A stretch of 64,000 nt of DNA from Tanypteryx hageni (Eukaryota > Arthropoda > Insecta > Odonata > Petaluridae): assembly GCA_028673005.1 (NCBI GenBank), contig CM054117.1, forward strand, positions 32,150,561 to 32,214,560. The letters are read 5' to 3'. Position numbers and translations under genes: made by a program. The notes under the pieces were generated by a model that made no database searches, was not told the DNA's origin, and saw only the letters and a list, made by a program, of their open reading frames with translations. Shown piece by piece: positions 1 through 9,899 of the stretch (the stretch's first letter is position 1; each line of letters opens with the position of its first letter).

Positions 1-368
1 ACAGAATTCTGCTCCCTGGCCGAAGCCGACTCACTGCCCGAAATAGCTGTTACACCTCACGCGGCAGGTCAAGCGAAATCAATCAATTTTTACGTACGAG
101 AGCAAAAAAAATGGCATTGAACGCCACATGGCGGTTTCGGCTTTTTTCATGATGAGCCGAAAAAAATCGCTCAATTATTTCTGTCACGTCTAGAGAGCTA
201 ACGAGAGAGAGAAAGAGACAGAAAGAAAAGCCATTATTTCAATTAATTCGAACGCGTAAATAATACAATAAAAAATAAAGAACTTTATATCATCGCTAAA
301 AATCACGTCGGTCCATTTGCTCCACATCCTTCTCCTCGCAACGCGAGGCACGGAAGCACGCGCGGGCG
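1..368. other. Non-coding, nothing recognised
   Basis: AT-rich opening stretch with a short purine run around 205-230. The small open frames here run into the neighbouring GA tract and show no recognisable domain. I see no gene, RNA or mobile element. Confidence 0.6.
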
Positions 369-370
369 AC

Positions 371-434
371 ACAGAGAGAGAGAGAGAGAAAGATGGAGAG
401 TGGGGGAGAGAGAGAGGGAGGGAGAAAAAAGAGC
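371..434 (+). repeat. GA-rich low-complexity tract
   Basis: Almost pure purine strand containing a (GA)n core followed by GGGGGAGAGAGAGAG-type sequence. It is typical arthropod simple-repeat DNA. Apparent open frames across it encode Ser/Leu- or Arg/Glu-rich strings and are artefacts of the composition. Confidence 0.85.
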
Positions 435-734
435 GTGGGCTCAATGTGCCATATTATACGCCCGTCTCCCACCCGCGTCAATTTTTCTTTCGTCTTATAA
501 ATCACGTCAGATTTATTTTATGAACACCCACGTGAAGACAGGAAGACCTCCCGGCCGTGGCATCACTCCTATCTTCCTCCCCCCTATCTCCCCATCCTCC
601 TTCCATCGCCCTCTCCCCACCCTCACTCCAATAGCACCCCTTCCTCGCCGTCTTCCAGGGCTCTTCATTCATGGTCTCCTCGAGAGATGAGGAGGTGGAC
701 TTGCGTTTGTCCATGCGGGAAGAAAAGGAAGGAC

Positions 735-841
735 GGGGAGTGGGGGAGGAGGGTGGCGTAGCGTAGGAGGAGGAGGCCACCAAATGGTGGTAGCGATGTT
801 TTCGCCCACTTGGGACATGCGTCACTCCTCCCCCACTCCCC
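735..841. repeat. G-rich inverted repeat, 17-bp perfect arms
   Basis: GGGGAGTGGGGGAGGAG at 735-751 is perfectly complementary to 825-841, with a 73-bp spacer. Surroundings (560-860) switch from pyrimidine-rich to purine-rich and back. The G-rich arm could also form a quadruplex. It may be a low-complexity coincidence, but 17 matched bases including the non-repetitive order of G runs is more than composition alone readily gives. Confidence 0.6.
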
Positions 842-869
842 CATCTCCTCCTCCCCAAAGGAGGTGGCG

Positions 870-2460
870 ACGATTTACCAAACCTTGACACCAGGCCCGG
901 GGGGAATGCGGGGAAAGGGGGTGGGGGACGTTTTATATTTATTCCGGCGTGCCCTCGTCATAAGGTGCCTCAGGGCGTGACGTATCCGCGGACGTTGGCC
1001 AGGAACTGCGATTCTGTGTGTTCAAATTCCGGGATCGTCCATTAAGGGAGATGCGTCGAACTTATTAATGGCCATTTTTATTTTTGCTCGATCCAGATCG
1101 ATCGTATTGACTGGTTAGCTCACTTTTTTATGTTGTAAAAACCGCTGCCAGGGGATGAGTGATGTTAAATATGCTAAACTGAAATTTTGAACGAGCATAC
1201 GAGTTGAATTGCATTTATTATTTTTTGTTCTAATCATCCGGGATATCACCGATGTATTTAAATGTTACTCTTACCTATGGGATTGCTTTTTCGATCGATT
1301 TGAATCCAGTCTATCGTAAACTGCGAGTGCAGAAGTGTTGTCTCACACGAAAACAGCGGATGATGCAAAGTGCCGTTTTTTAATTATTGTCTCTACTTGG
1401 CCAACGTTTCTGAATTGATGGATCTCTCAGTCACGACGATTCAATTCTAAATACAGAAAACCCGCTTGAAGAGCGGTATAAATTATGTAGTCACGAACAC
1501 GTACAGAAATAAATAGTCAGTTAAAACAAAAATTTTACGAACCTTTGTACCTTTCTTGAAGCAAGATTTTTTTTCCATAAGTGGCGTTATGGAACTTGGA
1601 AATATGATTCTCAAGCGGCCAATTAAGGCTAGTGAAGAATTTGCGAAATAAACAACATGTTTAAGGACAATCTCACCTTATAACTTTGAAAAATAACTAC
1701 ATTTTTAAATTAATTACTAATACATTTTCTCCAACAATTTTGCCTAGCGTCCTTAACACTGAATGCAAGACGACGGTCTGATTTGTTTGCCAATTTCGAT
1801 GTTCGAAGAATTATCCTACAGATTTCTCCGAGTTTCAATATTATATATATGTACATGATAAAAATGTTAAACAAAGTATTTTCGGGTAAAATAAAGTCTG
1901 TTCAAATTATTCATTTATCAACGTAAAATTAAACCACAGGCGCTGAGGAAACAAAAAATTCACATCTATAAAATGATAATTAAGTTCGAAGCAAATATTT
2001 GCATGCTTAGTATAAAATGAAATTTTTAATTGGCTGCTTAAAAACTACGACAAAGTAATAAACATATCATCAATCTCCAGAGCGTGTATATATAGACGTT
2101 TTATATCAGCTGACGCATAAGGCAATAATTTTTTGCCGTAATATTACTTCGCGTTGCGTCTGTGCAATAAATTTTCCTCAAATTTCTAATGAATGTCAAA
2201 TGGATTTTTTGTCTGTATTGGCGAGGAAGTGGGTGTCGTATAACAATCTCAGTTACTTCTTGGTTGCGAACAAAGTAATACACTACTAACCTCCACATAA
2301 AGTTGCGATGGCCTGCGTCTGACTCACTTCATAGTATCTCCTCTAAGACGGCTATTTTTCTCATTCCTTTTCTGATGTCATATTCTCAAGAAAGGTTTTC
2401 TGCGACGGATGCACTAATTTTTCTCACTTTTCAGCGAAACCTGCTGGGAAATGAGACAAA
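870..2460. other. Non-coding AT-rich stretch
   Basis: About 1.6 kb with no open frame above 70 codons, no tandem repeat and no terminal repeats I could pair. The first 100 bases are GC-richer, then sequence becomes AT-rich with frequent stops in all frames. Nothing recognised. Confidence 0.6.
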
Positions 2461-2463
2461 AAT

Positions 2464-2481
2464 GAGAGAGAGAGAGAGAGA
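2464..2481 (+). repeat. (GA)9 microsatellite
   Basis: Uninterrupted GA dinucleotides, followed by imperfect purine sequence. Confidence 0.95.
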
Positions 2482-2499
2482 CAGAAAGAGAATGGTAAT

Positions 2500-3140
2500 A
2501 AATATAACCCTTTGAAAAATGTCGATCATAGAATTGAACTGTCTTGATTTATTGTCATTAATGACTTTATTACACGAGGATATTCATTGCAACTCGAATA
2601 AAATTAAACGTGACTAAACTTTATGGCGTGTGCGTGCGACATAAAAAAGATTTAAGCAATTCTGTAATGGCGAGAAGAACGAGGCAATTTTCTGTTCCAA
2701 CGGTCGAATTTAATCATACTTATTGGCGTGATTTCACTGTGAGTCGCAGCCCTTGACATCCGATGAATCATTTCGCTCAATAAACTTATCCAGCGATAAA
2801 AAAGCAGTCAAACTTTAGTTATAAATACATAACGCGTTCCTCAGTCATGCGGAAAACGCTCTGCTCATATTGATTCGAGGCGTGAGGTTGTAAAAAAAAT
2901 GTTACACCTTCCGAATACTTTATTCTTCTCAACGCTTCGCGAAATTTCATGGTATCCGTAGACGAGACCTATTGTTAGGTGTGTGTGCGCGCGCGCCACC
3001 CGCGTAGGAAAGCACCGAAACATCGTGATTGAAATGGCTCGAATGTTAAAATGCTGATACGATCACTTGGATCGAAAAGAGACACTGCTGGATATAACGG
3101 CAGAAAACTGCGTTTCTTGGTTCTTAAATCCGTAAAACTG
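2500..3140. other. Non-coding, nothing recognised
   Basis: AT-rich single-copy-looking DNA. A short alternating GTGTGCGCGCGC run lies near 2980. The 133-codon frame on the minus strand at 2975-3376 overlaps a dispersed repeat and shows no known domain. Confidence 0.55.
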
Positions 3141-3142
3141 AC

Positions 3143-3364
3143 TTTTAGCCTACTTTCCAGAATGGAAATGTGCTTATTAGCTTCTTCGTTGTGTTTGTCT
3201 GCCCTCATATTAACTTTTAATTTCATTTTGCTTATCTGTCGTATTTCTTCGAGTTTCGCGTAAATACTGGCGTTTTTGCAGTTTGTATCGCTCATTACGA
3301 GAGTGTTGCCATTGCAACGACTATTGTTGGACTCGGATTCGGTATAGTCCACTACATACACGTG
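3143..3364 (+). repeat. Dispersed repeat family 1, copy 1
   Basis: Matches 30252-30725. A 47-bp block (3291-3337) is identical to 30650-30696, and the flanking 70 bases upstream align with a few substitutions (shared words such as GCGTAAATACTGGC with one change). The left part (CCTACTTTCCA, then TTAACTTTT) also matches 30256-30320. In the other copy the two parts are separated by about 240 extra bases, so this copy has lost, or the other has gained, a segment. The element class is unknown; no coding capacity is seen. Confidence 0.8.
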
Positions 3365-3557
3365 GAAAGTAGGCAACGTAAGTTCCCTTTAGACCATTTT
3401 GTTTTTTTATTAAGATGTATTCATCGATGTTTGTGATTGCCTCGCAAAGAGTTATAAGAATAAAAAATTAAAATCAGTCATAGTGTATCACAGAGAAAAC
3501 TTCATCATGAGAAGCCTCGTCAAAAAATGAAAAAGTTATAAAAATATTCTTATATAT

Positions 3558-3855
3558 CAGGGGTGGCCAAACTTAGCCTCGGAGCCGCATTCGATAATCT
3601 TCTGAAGTTTGAGAGCCGCATGACACATTCTGTGCTCATAAATGTACGAACAATAAAACATAATCTGTATCCGAAGTAATTAAAATATAATTCATGTCCT
3701 TAAGCTTAAGCTCCCGCAATAGGTCTCAAGTCACACTACGACTTTGTGTGCTGTAGTGAAAGACGTTGACATGCCTCTGAGTGTAAATTTAAAAGAGCCG
3801 CATACTAAATTAAAATGTTGCATGTTGCTCGAGAGCCGCGGTTTGGCCACTCCTG
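3558..3855. mobile_element. hAT-type MITE, 298 bp, 8-bp TSD
   Basis: Terminal inverted repeats CAGGGGTGGCCAAACT (left) and CAGGAGTGGCCAAACC (right end, reverse complement) match at 14 of 16 positions. The element is flanked by a perfect 8-bp target duplication, TTATATAT, at 3550-3557 and 3856-3863. Eight-base TSDs and CAGGGGT-type ends are hallmarks of the hAT superfamily. Internal GAGCCGCAT words recur near both ends, as usual in these short derivatives. No transposase sequence is present, so it is non-autonomous. Superfamily is secure; family is not determined. Confidence 0.9.
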
Positions 3856-3863
3856 TTATATAT

Positions 3864-4495
3864 ATTACAATATCTACATAATATTTTGTAATTATTTCAA
3901 AATAACACTATAGATTAAGTTTAAAATTTAGTAGATCATGACACAATTTATACAGTCTATAATGATTGAGTAAAACAATATGTTCTTAAAAACCTTCTTT
4001 TGAATTTTTTAAGAACCAACATTTTAGAAAACACAAAATTTTGATTTCAGAGCAGTTAGTTTTGTGAACTCTTAAATTTTACTTCATTATCAAATAACTT
4101 GAATTGGGTTTAACTAGAGGAACGCCTAATCAACGCTTCTCGAGTTATCTTGGTAGAAGAGTTTAGCTAAGAATAATCGAAAATCAACCAAAATCGGGAT
4201 CTACGACAAAATAATTGTGATCGATTGCACAGCAGAGCAATGTCGAGATGTGATTTTTCCTAGGATGTTCAGGAATCACGACGGAACGTCCATGCCCGCC
4301 GGAGTGATTTTTTAGAAAGATTTCGGTGAATTTTTCACGTTGCCGCCCACCTGTATGACGTATCGCAGTTTATGTGTAGATTAAAAACGACAGCCACCAC
4401 TTAAAACTGTTATTTCTGTAACAATACCTATGTAGTGAAACAACACAGCATTATTTCTGAAGAGGCAACAGATTACATTAAACATTAGTCCTACC
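3864..4495. other. Non-coding, nothing recognised
   Basis: AT-rich sequence between two MITEs. No open frame of note and no repeat structure found. Confidence 0.55.
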
Positions 4496-4666
4496 CAGAG
4501 CTGTCCCTAGAGAGGTGCGGGGCACGGGGAAAATCGACGTTTGCGGGACCCTGTTCACGTTTACCACCAAGTTTAACTTAGGCTTTCCTTGCGGTGACAT
4601 TGAAGCGTGGGACTCCCCAAAGTGTGTCGCCCCGATTCGCCCTATCCTAGGGGCGACCCTGGCCCT
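4496..4666. mobile_element. Probable MITE with degenerate TIRs
   Basis: A GC-rich island in AT-rich flanks. The left end (AGAGCTGTCCCTAGAG, then GCGGGGC) resembles the reverse complement of the right end (AGGGCCAGGGTCGCCCCTAG, then TCGGGGC) once a short gap is allowed. Flanks TCCTACCC and ACCTATCA share only 5 of 8 bases, so the target duplication is uncertain. Open frames on both strands across it are by-products of its composition. A decayed hAT-like element is the most likely reading. Confidence 0.45.
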
Positions 4667-5169
4667 ACCTATCAGAAATATCACAGTACGTTCCTGGATT
4701 TAAGGGCAAATTATACCATATGACCGAAAAGTCAACGCTTTATTAGCTTATTCCTTTCCTCCACACCTGAAATACAAAAAAAAAATCCTCGACGGAAATA
4801 TCTCCATGTAAGGATTTGAAATTCACGCCGAGGAAACTCACCAAAAGCCTTTTTATATGCGTTACTTCATATATAGTCATGTCGGCTGACTTGTCACTCC
4901 CCGTTCTCGCGTGACACGTGTCTTTCGGGAGGAAGAAAAGAAATAGAATCCGAGAGCAGGAGATGTTGCCACTGGCGAGCCAAAAAAGCGACACTCGAAA
5001 CATTTGAGGCATCGTCAAATAAACGAAATAAAACTCGCGTCCCTCCCTTTCTTTTGTTTCCCCCTTTTATATTTCCGCTCCTTTTCGTCGTCGCCATCCT
5101 ACGCAACACCTATTCATCCACAACCCTTTTTCTCTCTCCCACCCCCCTTAAAATCATCTCCCTTCCTTC

Positions 5170-5253
5170 CCCCTACCTCCCTCTTCCTCCCCCCTACCTC
5201 CCTCTTCCTTCCCCCTATCTCCCTCTTCCTTTCCCCTACCTCCCTCTTCCTCC
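5170..5253 (-). repeat. 21-bp pyrimidine minisatellite, four units
   Basis: CTACCTCCCTCTTCC recurs at about 5173, 5194, 5215 (one change) and 5236, giving a 21-bp period. Because 21 is divisible by three, the overlapping frames read as a 7-residue Leu-Pro-rich repeat. That looks protein-like but has no other support. It lies in a larger C/T-rich stretch (about 5085-5275). Confidence 0.85.
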
Positions 5254-5399
5254 CACCCCTCTTTCCCTTTCCTACCCTGCGCGCTCACCAAAATGTGCGA
5301 GCAAACGGTCAAACCCTTCATCAAGTGTTTTATGTTTTTCTTATCGCAAGCCCTCATCGGGCCTTTAAGAGTAACTCCCCTCCCCATCAAAGCATTCAC

Positions 5400-6440
5400 T
5401 ACTTAATGGCTCCCATGAAGGGGAAGGAAATAAATGAGCGATGACTCGACCGTTTCTTCCGTTTGAAGAAAAAGGCTTTAAAAAATTATTATTTTTTTTT
5501 ACTACTACAGAGAGAGAAAGAGACCAATTTGGGACAGATTTGGCCTAATCCGAGGGCGATGCGTTGATGCTTATGGTGGAATTTAGCCGGATGAAAAAGG
5601 CGAGTTTAAGGGAGAGAGGCGTGGAAAGAAAGAAGACGTCCCTTTTTCAACAACGGCGAGTAGAATGACGGTCTTTAAAGGAAGCCCCACGTCGCAATTA
5701 CCGCCTCGGAGATAATTTAAAATTGCTCAAAAGTTACCGGTTGTTTGGTCTCAAAGATTACTTAATCTTGGACTGCGATTAACGTTTTTAAGGAGAGGCC
5801 TCGATCTGACGCGTTGACGCGTTAAGCGTTTCTGCTGCGAAACGGACATTTTAAAAAAACAAGTTTATAATCTGGTGTTTGTGTGGAATTTTATCTCGAT
5901 ATATCACCCTCCTTGAAACTACGCGCGATAATGTTTTTCTTTTTTTTTGGGCTGGGAGCGTGGTCTGTCCCGTAACGACTCGAGATGACGTCCTGTAGTA
6001 GATTATCTCGAGTGGAATAAGTTTCCTTTGGCTCCTTATAAAACCATTCTCTTATCGGTTACGTCATAGCCGTGCTGCACATTCAATTTATTCGCAAGGT
6101 TTATCTCGCGTTATTTTTAGGTAGAAGCGCGTGACTCAGAAAACCTACCTGAAAGTTTCACTAACAGATAGATATATCTAATCGAGGAAACACTCCGATT
6201 ATGTCTCTTGTATTTTTGCAGTGATAACACATAATCAATGATTTCACCAGAGGAATGATCGAACTGAAACAAATATTGATATAATATTTGGTGCAAAATA
6301 GGTACGTACAAGGGGAATTTGAACTAAAAATGAAACAAATTGCACACACATATAAACCTCGTACTATTTTCACATATAATATACCTAAGATACGCGACAG
6401 GTTTCGACGAATGATCGTCATCATCACGTGTTTGTCTGAC
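5400..6440. other. Non-coding, nothing recognised
   Basis: Mixed-composition sequence with a short purine run near 5508-5522 and scattered A/T homopolymers. I could pair no terminal repeats and found no conserved coding frame. Confidence 0.55.
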
Positions 6441-6442
6441 CT

Positions 6443-6461
6443 CAAGTGTTATAAACACTTG
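6443..6461. promoter_or_regulatory. Palindromic CAAGTG pair, NK-2-like site
   Basis: CAAGTGTT and AACACTTG face each other around a 3-bp centre. TCAAGTG (6442-6448) is the known consensus bound by NK-2 class homeodomain proteins, and the inverted half reads CCAAGTG. The match is by motif only; one such palindrome per tens of kilobases can occur by chance. Confidence 0.25.
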
Positions 6462-6469
6462 GGCATTTA

Positions 6470-7270
6470 ATTTTTAGTTCATGTTAATCCGTTCCACAAT
6501 TATTGAGTTCCGACAAATATCGGTCTTTACAGTAAATTACATAAAGATGCGAACGAATTCATGCAATACTTTTCCCACATTTCCAGCCGGCGTAAAAGTC
6601 GGATTATCGTGAAGTATTGTCGGAAAAAATGTTTTTATGGCCATCTTCGTCATCAAGAACTGGTAAGGTTCGCAACGGCTTCAAACAAATTGTTCTGCGG
6701 TGAGATTATTCTGCCAATTACACAATCTCGAAGACGTACTAGATGATTTTAAATACACCTTTCACGCTTTGAAACCTATGTCGGGATCGCTTCGTCACTG
6801 ATATTCTTGAGCCGGTGAGTAAGGGCAAAACGACAGAAAGAGGATAAAGTCGTTTATTTATCCGCGACTTCGGAATGAAAAGCTCAAACTAGCGCTATAT
6901 ATGCGCAGTAAAAATTTTAATTGGCGTCTTTGTATCATTAGAGATGTTTGCGAAAGCGAACTCGGCGATGATTAGCTCAAGGGCGTTTCTTCTTCCTCGG
7001 AAAATTGTTCTACAATTTTAATGGAACGGCTCTGATTGCCGGCGGCCTCTCTTCGAAAAAAATACGTTACGTTTCGTTACCTTCAATCATATTCGTGGCT
7101 TTGAAATTTTTTCGTCTAAGTTTACGTCAGCACACACTATCAACCGTAATTTAAGCGTAGAAGAGGAAAGAGTTTCAACACAAATTGTCTATTTCGAGAA
7201 AGAATTATTGAGCTCACCACTGATATAAAAATGGAATACCCTTTCTCTCCAGTATTAAAAGAACGTGAAA
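6470..7270. other. Non-coding, nothing recognised
   Basis: AT-rich with a 61-codon open frame (6561-6746) that shows no recognisable motif. No repeats found. Confidence 0.55.
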
Positions 7271-7277
7271 AACAGGT

Positions 7278-7391
7278 ATTTTGGTTATAATGCAGTCGTC
7301 ATCAGCGTCGATTAGCCGATAGCAGATTATTATTTTTTAGAATCTACTATCGGTGAATCACTACTGATGACGGCTGCTTTGTAACCAAAAT
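7278..7391. repeat. Hairpin-forming foldback element, copy 1
   Basis: The arm at 7278-7328 pairs with 7341-7391: 42 of 51 positions match without gaps, around a 12-base loop. Pairing continues outward for about 12 more bases if a 4-base gap is allowed. The same motif order (GCAGTCGTCAT, then CTATCGGTGAATCAC) reappears on the minus strand at 39216-39335, so this is a repeated family. Candidates are a foldback MITE or a hairpin small-RNA precursor; no target duplication was identified. Confidence 0.75.
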
Positions 7392-7509
7392 GCGTATCTG
7401 GTTTTCGAAACTTATTTTATGTTTGATGAAGAGGTAGAAGTTGGTCAAATTTACTCCTACTCCAAATGAATGTCATGTTACCGAGTCAAAAAGACCCCGA
7501 GAAGAAAAG

Positions 7510-8029
7510 TATTCAGATCATATAAGGGTGTGGGATAAAAAAACATGGATTTTAATTGCTGTTTGCCGAGAGAACCGTCTTAGAGATCAATGTAAACAAA
7601 ATATGCGATGTTTTTCGAGGGATTTGCTACAATTTCTATTTCCGAAACTATAACTCATAAGTATATGGCCTCGCAGACTTTCTTGTAGTAAATGTTGTTC
7701 TCTATCAGAATACATTTTTTAATCTATACCTTACAGATCATATAAGAGCTAGGGAGAGAAAAGTTTGGTATTTCATTGTTGCTTTACGGATGCCAATTAA
7801 CGAGATACGAGTATAAGTTTATTAAAGTAATTATGTAAGGTGGAATTTCTATTTGACGGATTCAGTTGAGAATTACAATAGGGCGATAAATTTTAATATC
7901 GATCGCTCATACTTAATTAAATTAAAATCCGTCCAGTGGTTTAGGAGATGAAAGTTACGACGGACGGACCAGACGTGCCCATAAGGCGTTCCGCTATTAC
8001 CGCTTCGCTGGTAAAGAACGCCTAAAAAT
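7510..8029 (+). repeat. Dispersed repeat family 2, copy A
   Basis: From about 7641 to 8029 it aligns with 37001-37343, including the final block ending CGCCTAAAAAT. Both copies diverge right after that, so 8029 is a probable element end. The end forms a hairpin: GGCGTTC pairs with GAACGCC, with TTACC/GGTAA inside. Copy A also has an internal direct repeat: CAGATCATATAAG at 7514 and again at 7734, with related sequence after each. No open frame, no matching terminal inverted repeat; class unknown. Confidence 0.75.
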
Positions 8030-8880
8030 GGTAACGGTCTTATATTTTTCTTACCTAGAAAATAATCTCAAATACGATTTTTTAAATAGCCATCGAAAGA
8101 AAGTTTTGCTCTCAACCTGTAAGGAGTTTCCGATTAGAAACATTTTACTATGCATTATTTCAAAAGGAGCTTTTGTTTTCAATCTGACTTCCATCCTTCC
8201 GATCGATGCTTACCTAAATTTGTTTTTACTTTAAATGAAATTCTTCTTTTTTATAATTTTCAATTGTCGTGTCAATAATAAAACTATTAATTAAATATAG
8301 CGAGAAAAATTATTCGCCAAATGTATGAAGAGAAGTATTCTGAAGATATAAGCTAACATTATGAGAATTACATAGCATTATCGGCGCGAAACCGATTCGC
8401 CAAATTTTTGCGATAGTGATCGGCGGAACCATTTTACAAACCGCCCATCTAAATGAAAAGTCGTTCCTACGAATGACACGGAGGAACACATGGGGTTCAT
8501 CATTATGTGCACAAAATAGTTCCAAAACATTTACAGAGCGGATGTATCTCGCAGTTTTCGAGCCTATTCGAGTTATTACGACGAAGCGATTTAAGGAGAA
8601 TGCTAATTCGAGCTCATTCAGAGGTTCGATAAAAAATACGATTTTCTCGAAAAATACCCGTCGATCACTTAAAAAAAAGAGCTGACTAAGCGTGGATACC
8701 TTAAAAATGGCCACACACGTCGTGCCACCTTCTTTAACAGGCCACACACGAAGGCCGTCCAAGAGGAGGAGGAGAAAGAGATAGATCGTCCCGAGAAGAA
8801 GCGAAAAAGATCCAAGGCACGCTTAAGAAGAAAAATGCCATCCAACCCCACCTCCGCCTCATCTGCAGCTCGGACCCAAT
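8030..8880. other. Non-coding, nothing recognised
   Basis: The minus-strand frame at 8310-8762 (150 codons) is the longest here outside low-complexity DNA. It shows no domain I recognise and overlaps another open frame on the plus strand. Not supported as a gene. Confidence 0.5.
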
Positions 8881-8884
8881 CATC

Positions 8885-9855
8885 CCCTCGGTGCCACCCA
8901 TCCCCTTCTCTCTCTCTCTCTCTTTACCTTCCCCTCCCTTTACCAATGCCCTTAGTTATCGTTCTGCTTCTCTTTACCTCCATCCCACCTTCACTCTTTT
9001 CTCCTTCCTCGCGCCTCCCTCTGAACGTTTCCTGCCTTTCTCCTCCCCAGACATTCCCGTTCTTTTCTCTCCGAACGTCACATCATCACTTTTCAGCCAC
9101 TTCTGCCTCATCCTCCCTCCCTCAGCCTCTTTCATTTTAGTCCCTCTTCTACTCCTATCACTATACATCTTTTCCCCTATCACATCCTCTCAGGCTCCCT
9201 CACTTTGTCTGTCTCGCTCTGCCTCTCTCAACCTCCTTTGCCTTGGCCCCTCTTGTTTTTTCTCTTTCTCTCTCTCTACCTATCTCTTCTTCTAGATCTA
9301 CCTCATTTGGCCTCTCTATCCCATTCTGCCTCTCTAAGCCTCCGTCAGCCTCTTTCATGTCAGTCCCTCTTTAACTTATATCCCTATCATTCTACCTTTT
9401 CGCCTATCGCATCCTCTCAGCCTTCCTCACTCTGCCTCTCTCAACCCCTTATATTTTAGTCCCACTTGGCTTCTCTCTTTGTACCTCTCCTCTTCTAGGT
9501 CTACCTCATTATACCTCTCTGTCTAACTCTGTCTATCTCAGCCTCCTTCAACATCTTTGTCTTATCCTCTCTTAACTTCTGCTTTTCCACGTTCTTCCTC
9601 CTTCCGTTCCTGCCTATTTTTCTCCTTTATACACTTTTGTCTCCTCCTGATTCAATATGCCTCTTCCTTCTTCTTAATTTGTTTCCTTTCCTCCGCTGCC
9701 TCTCTCTAAATCCTTTCACTACCCTTAGACCACTCTCTCCAAATCCTAATTTACATTTCTTCGCGCTCTCTCCGCCTTCCACTCGCTCTCTCTCTCTCTT
9801 TATACCTTATTCCCAACTTTCCGTCCACGTCTTCCGTTCCTCGTTGCTCGCTCTT
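8885..9855 (-). repeat. Kilobase pyrimidine tract with ~200-220-bp period
   Basis: Nearly 1 kb of C/T-rich plus strand opening with a (TC)n run near 8907. Inside it, TCAGCCTCTTTCAT at 9122 recurs at 9345, CACATCCTCTCAG near 9182 recurs as CGCATCCTCTCAG near 9408, and CTAGATCTACCTCATT near 9292 recurs as CTAGGTCTACCTCATT near 9495. Two diverged tandem units of about 200-220 bp are therefore embedded in the tract. Several long Leu/Ser/Pro frames cross it and are compositional. Confidence 0.8.
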
Positions 9856-9899
9856 CTATCGTTAAACGCCATCTTCACGCTTCGCTAGAACTTCAGCAT

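Noticed and set aside
5054..5368. Leu-Pro heptad-like repeat protein
   Set aside because: Arises because the 21-bp minisatellite is divisible by three; two other frames are also open.
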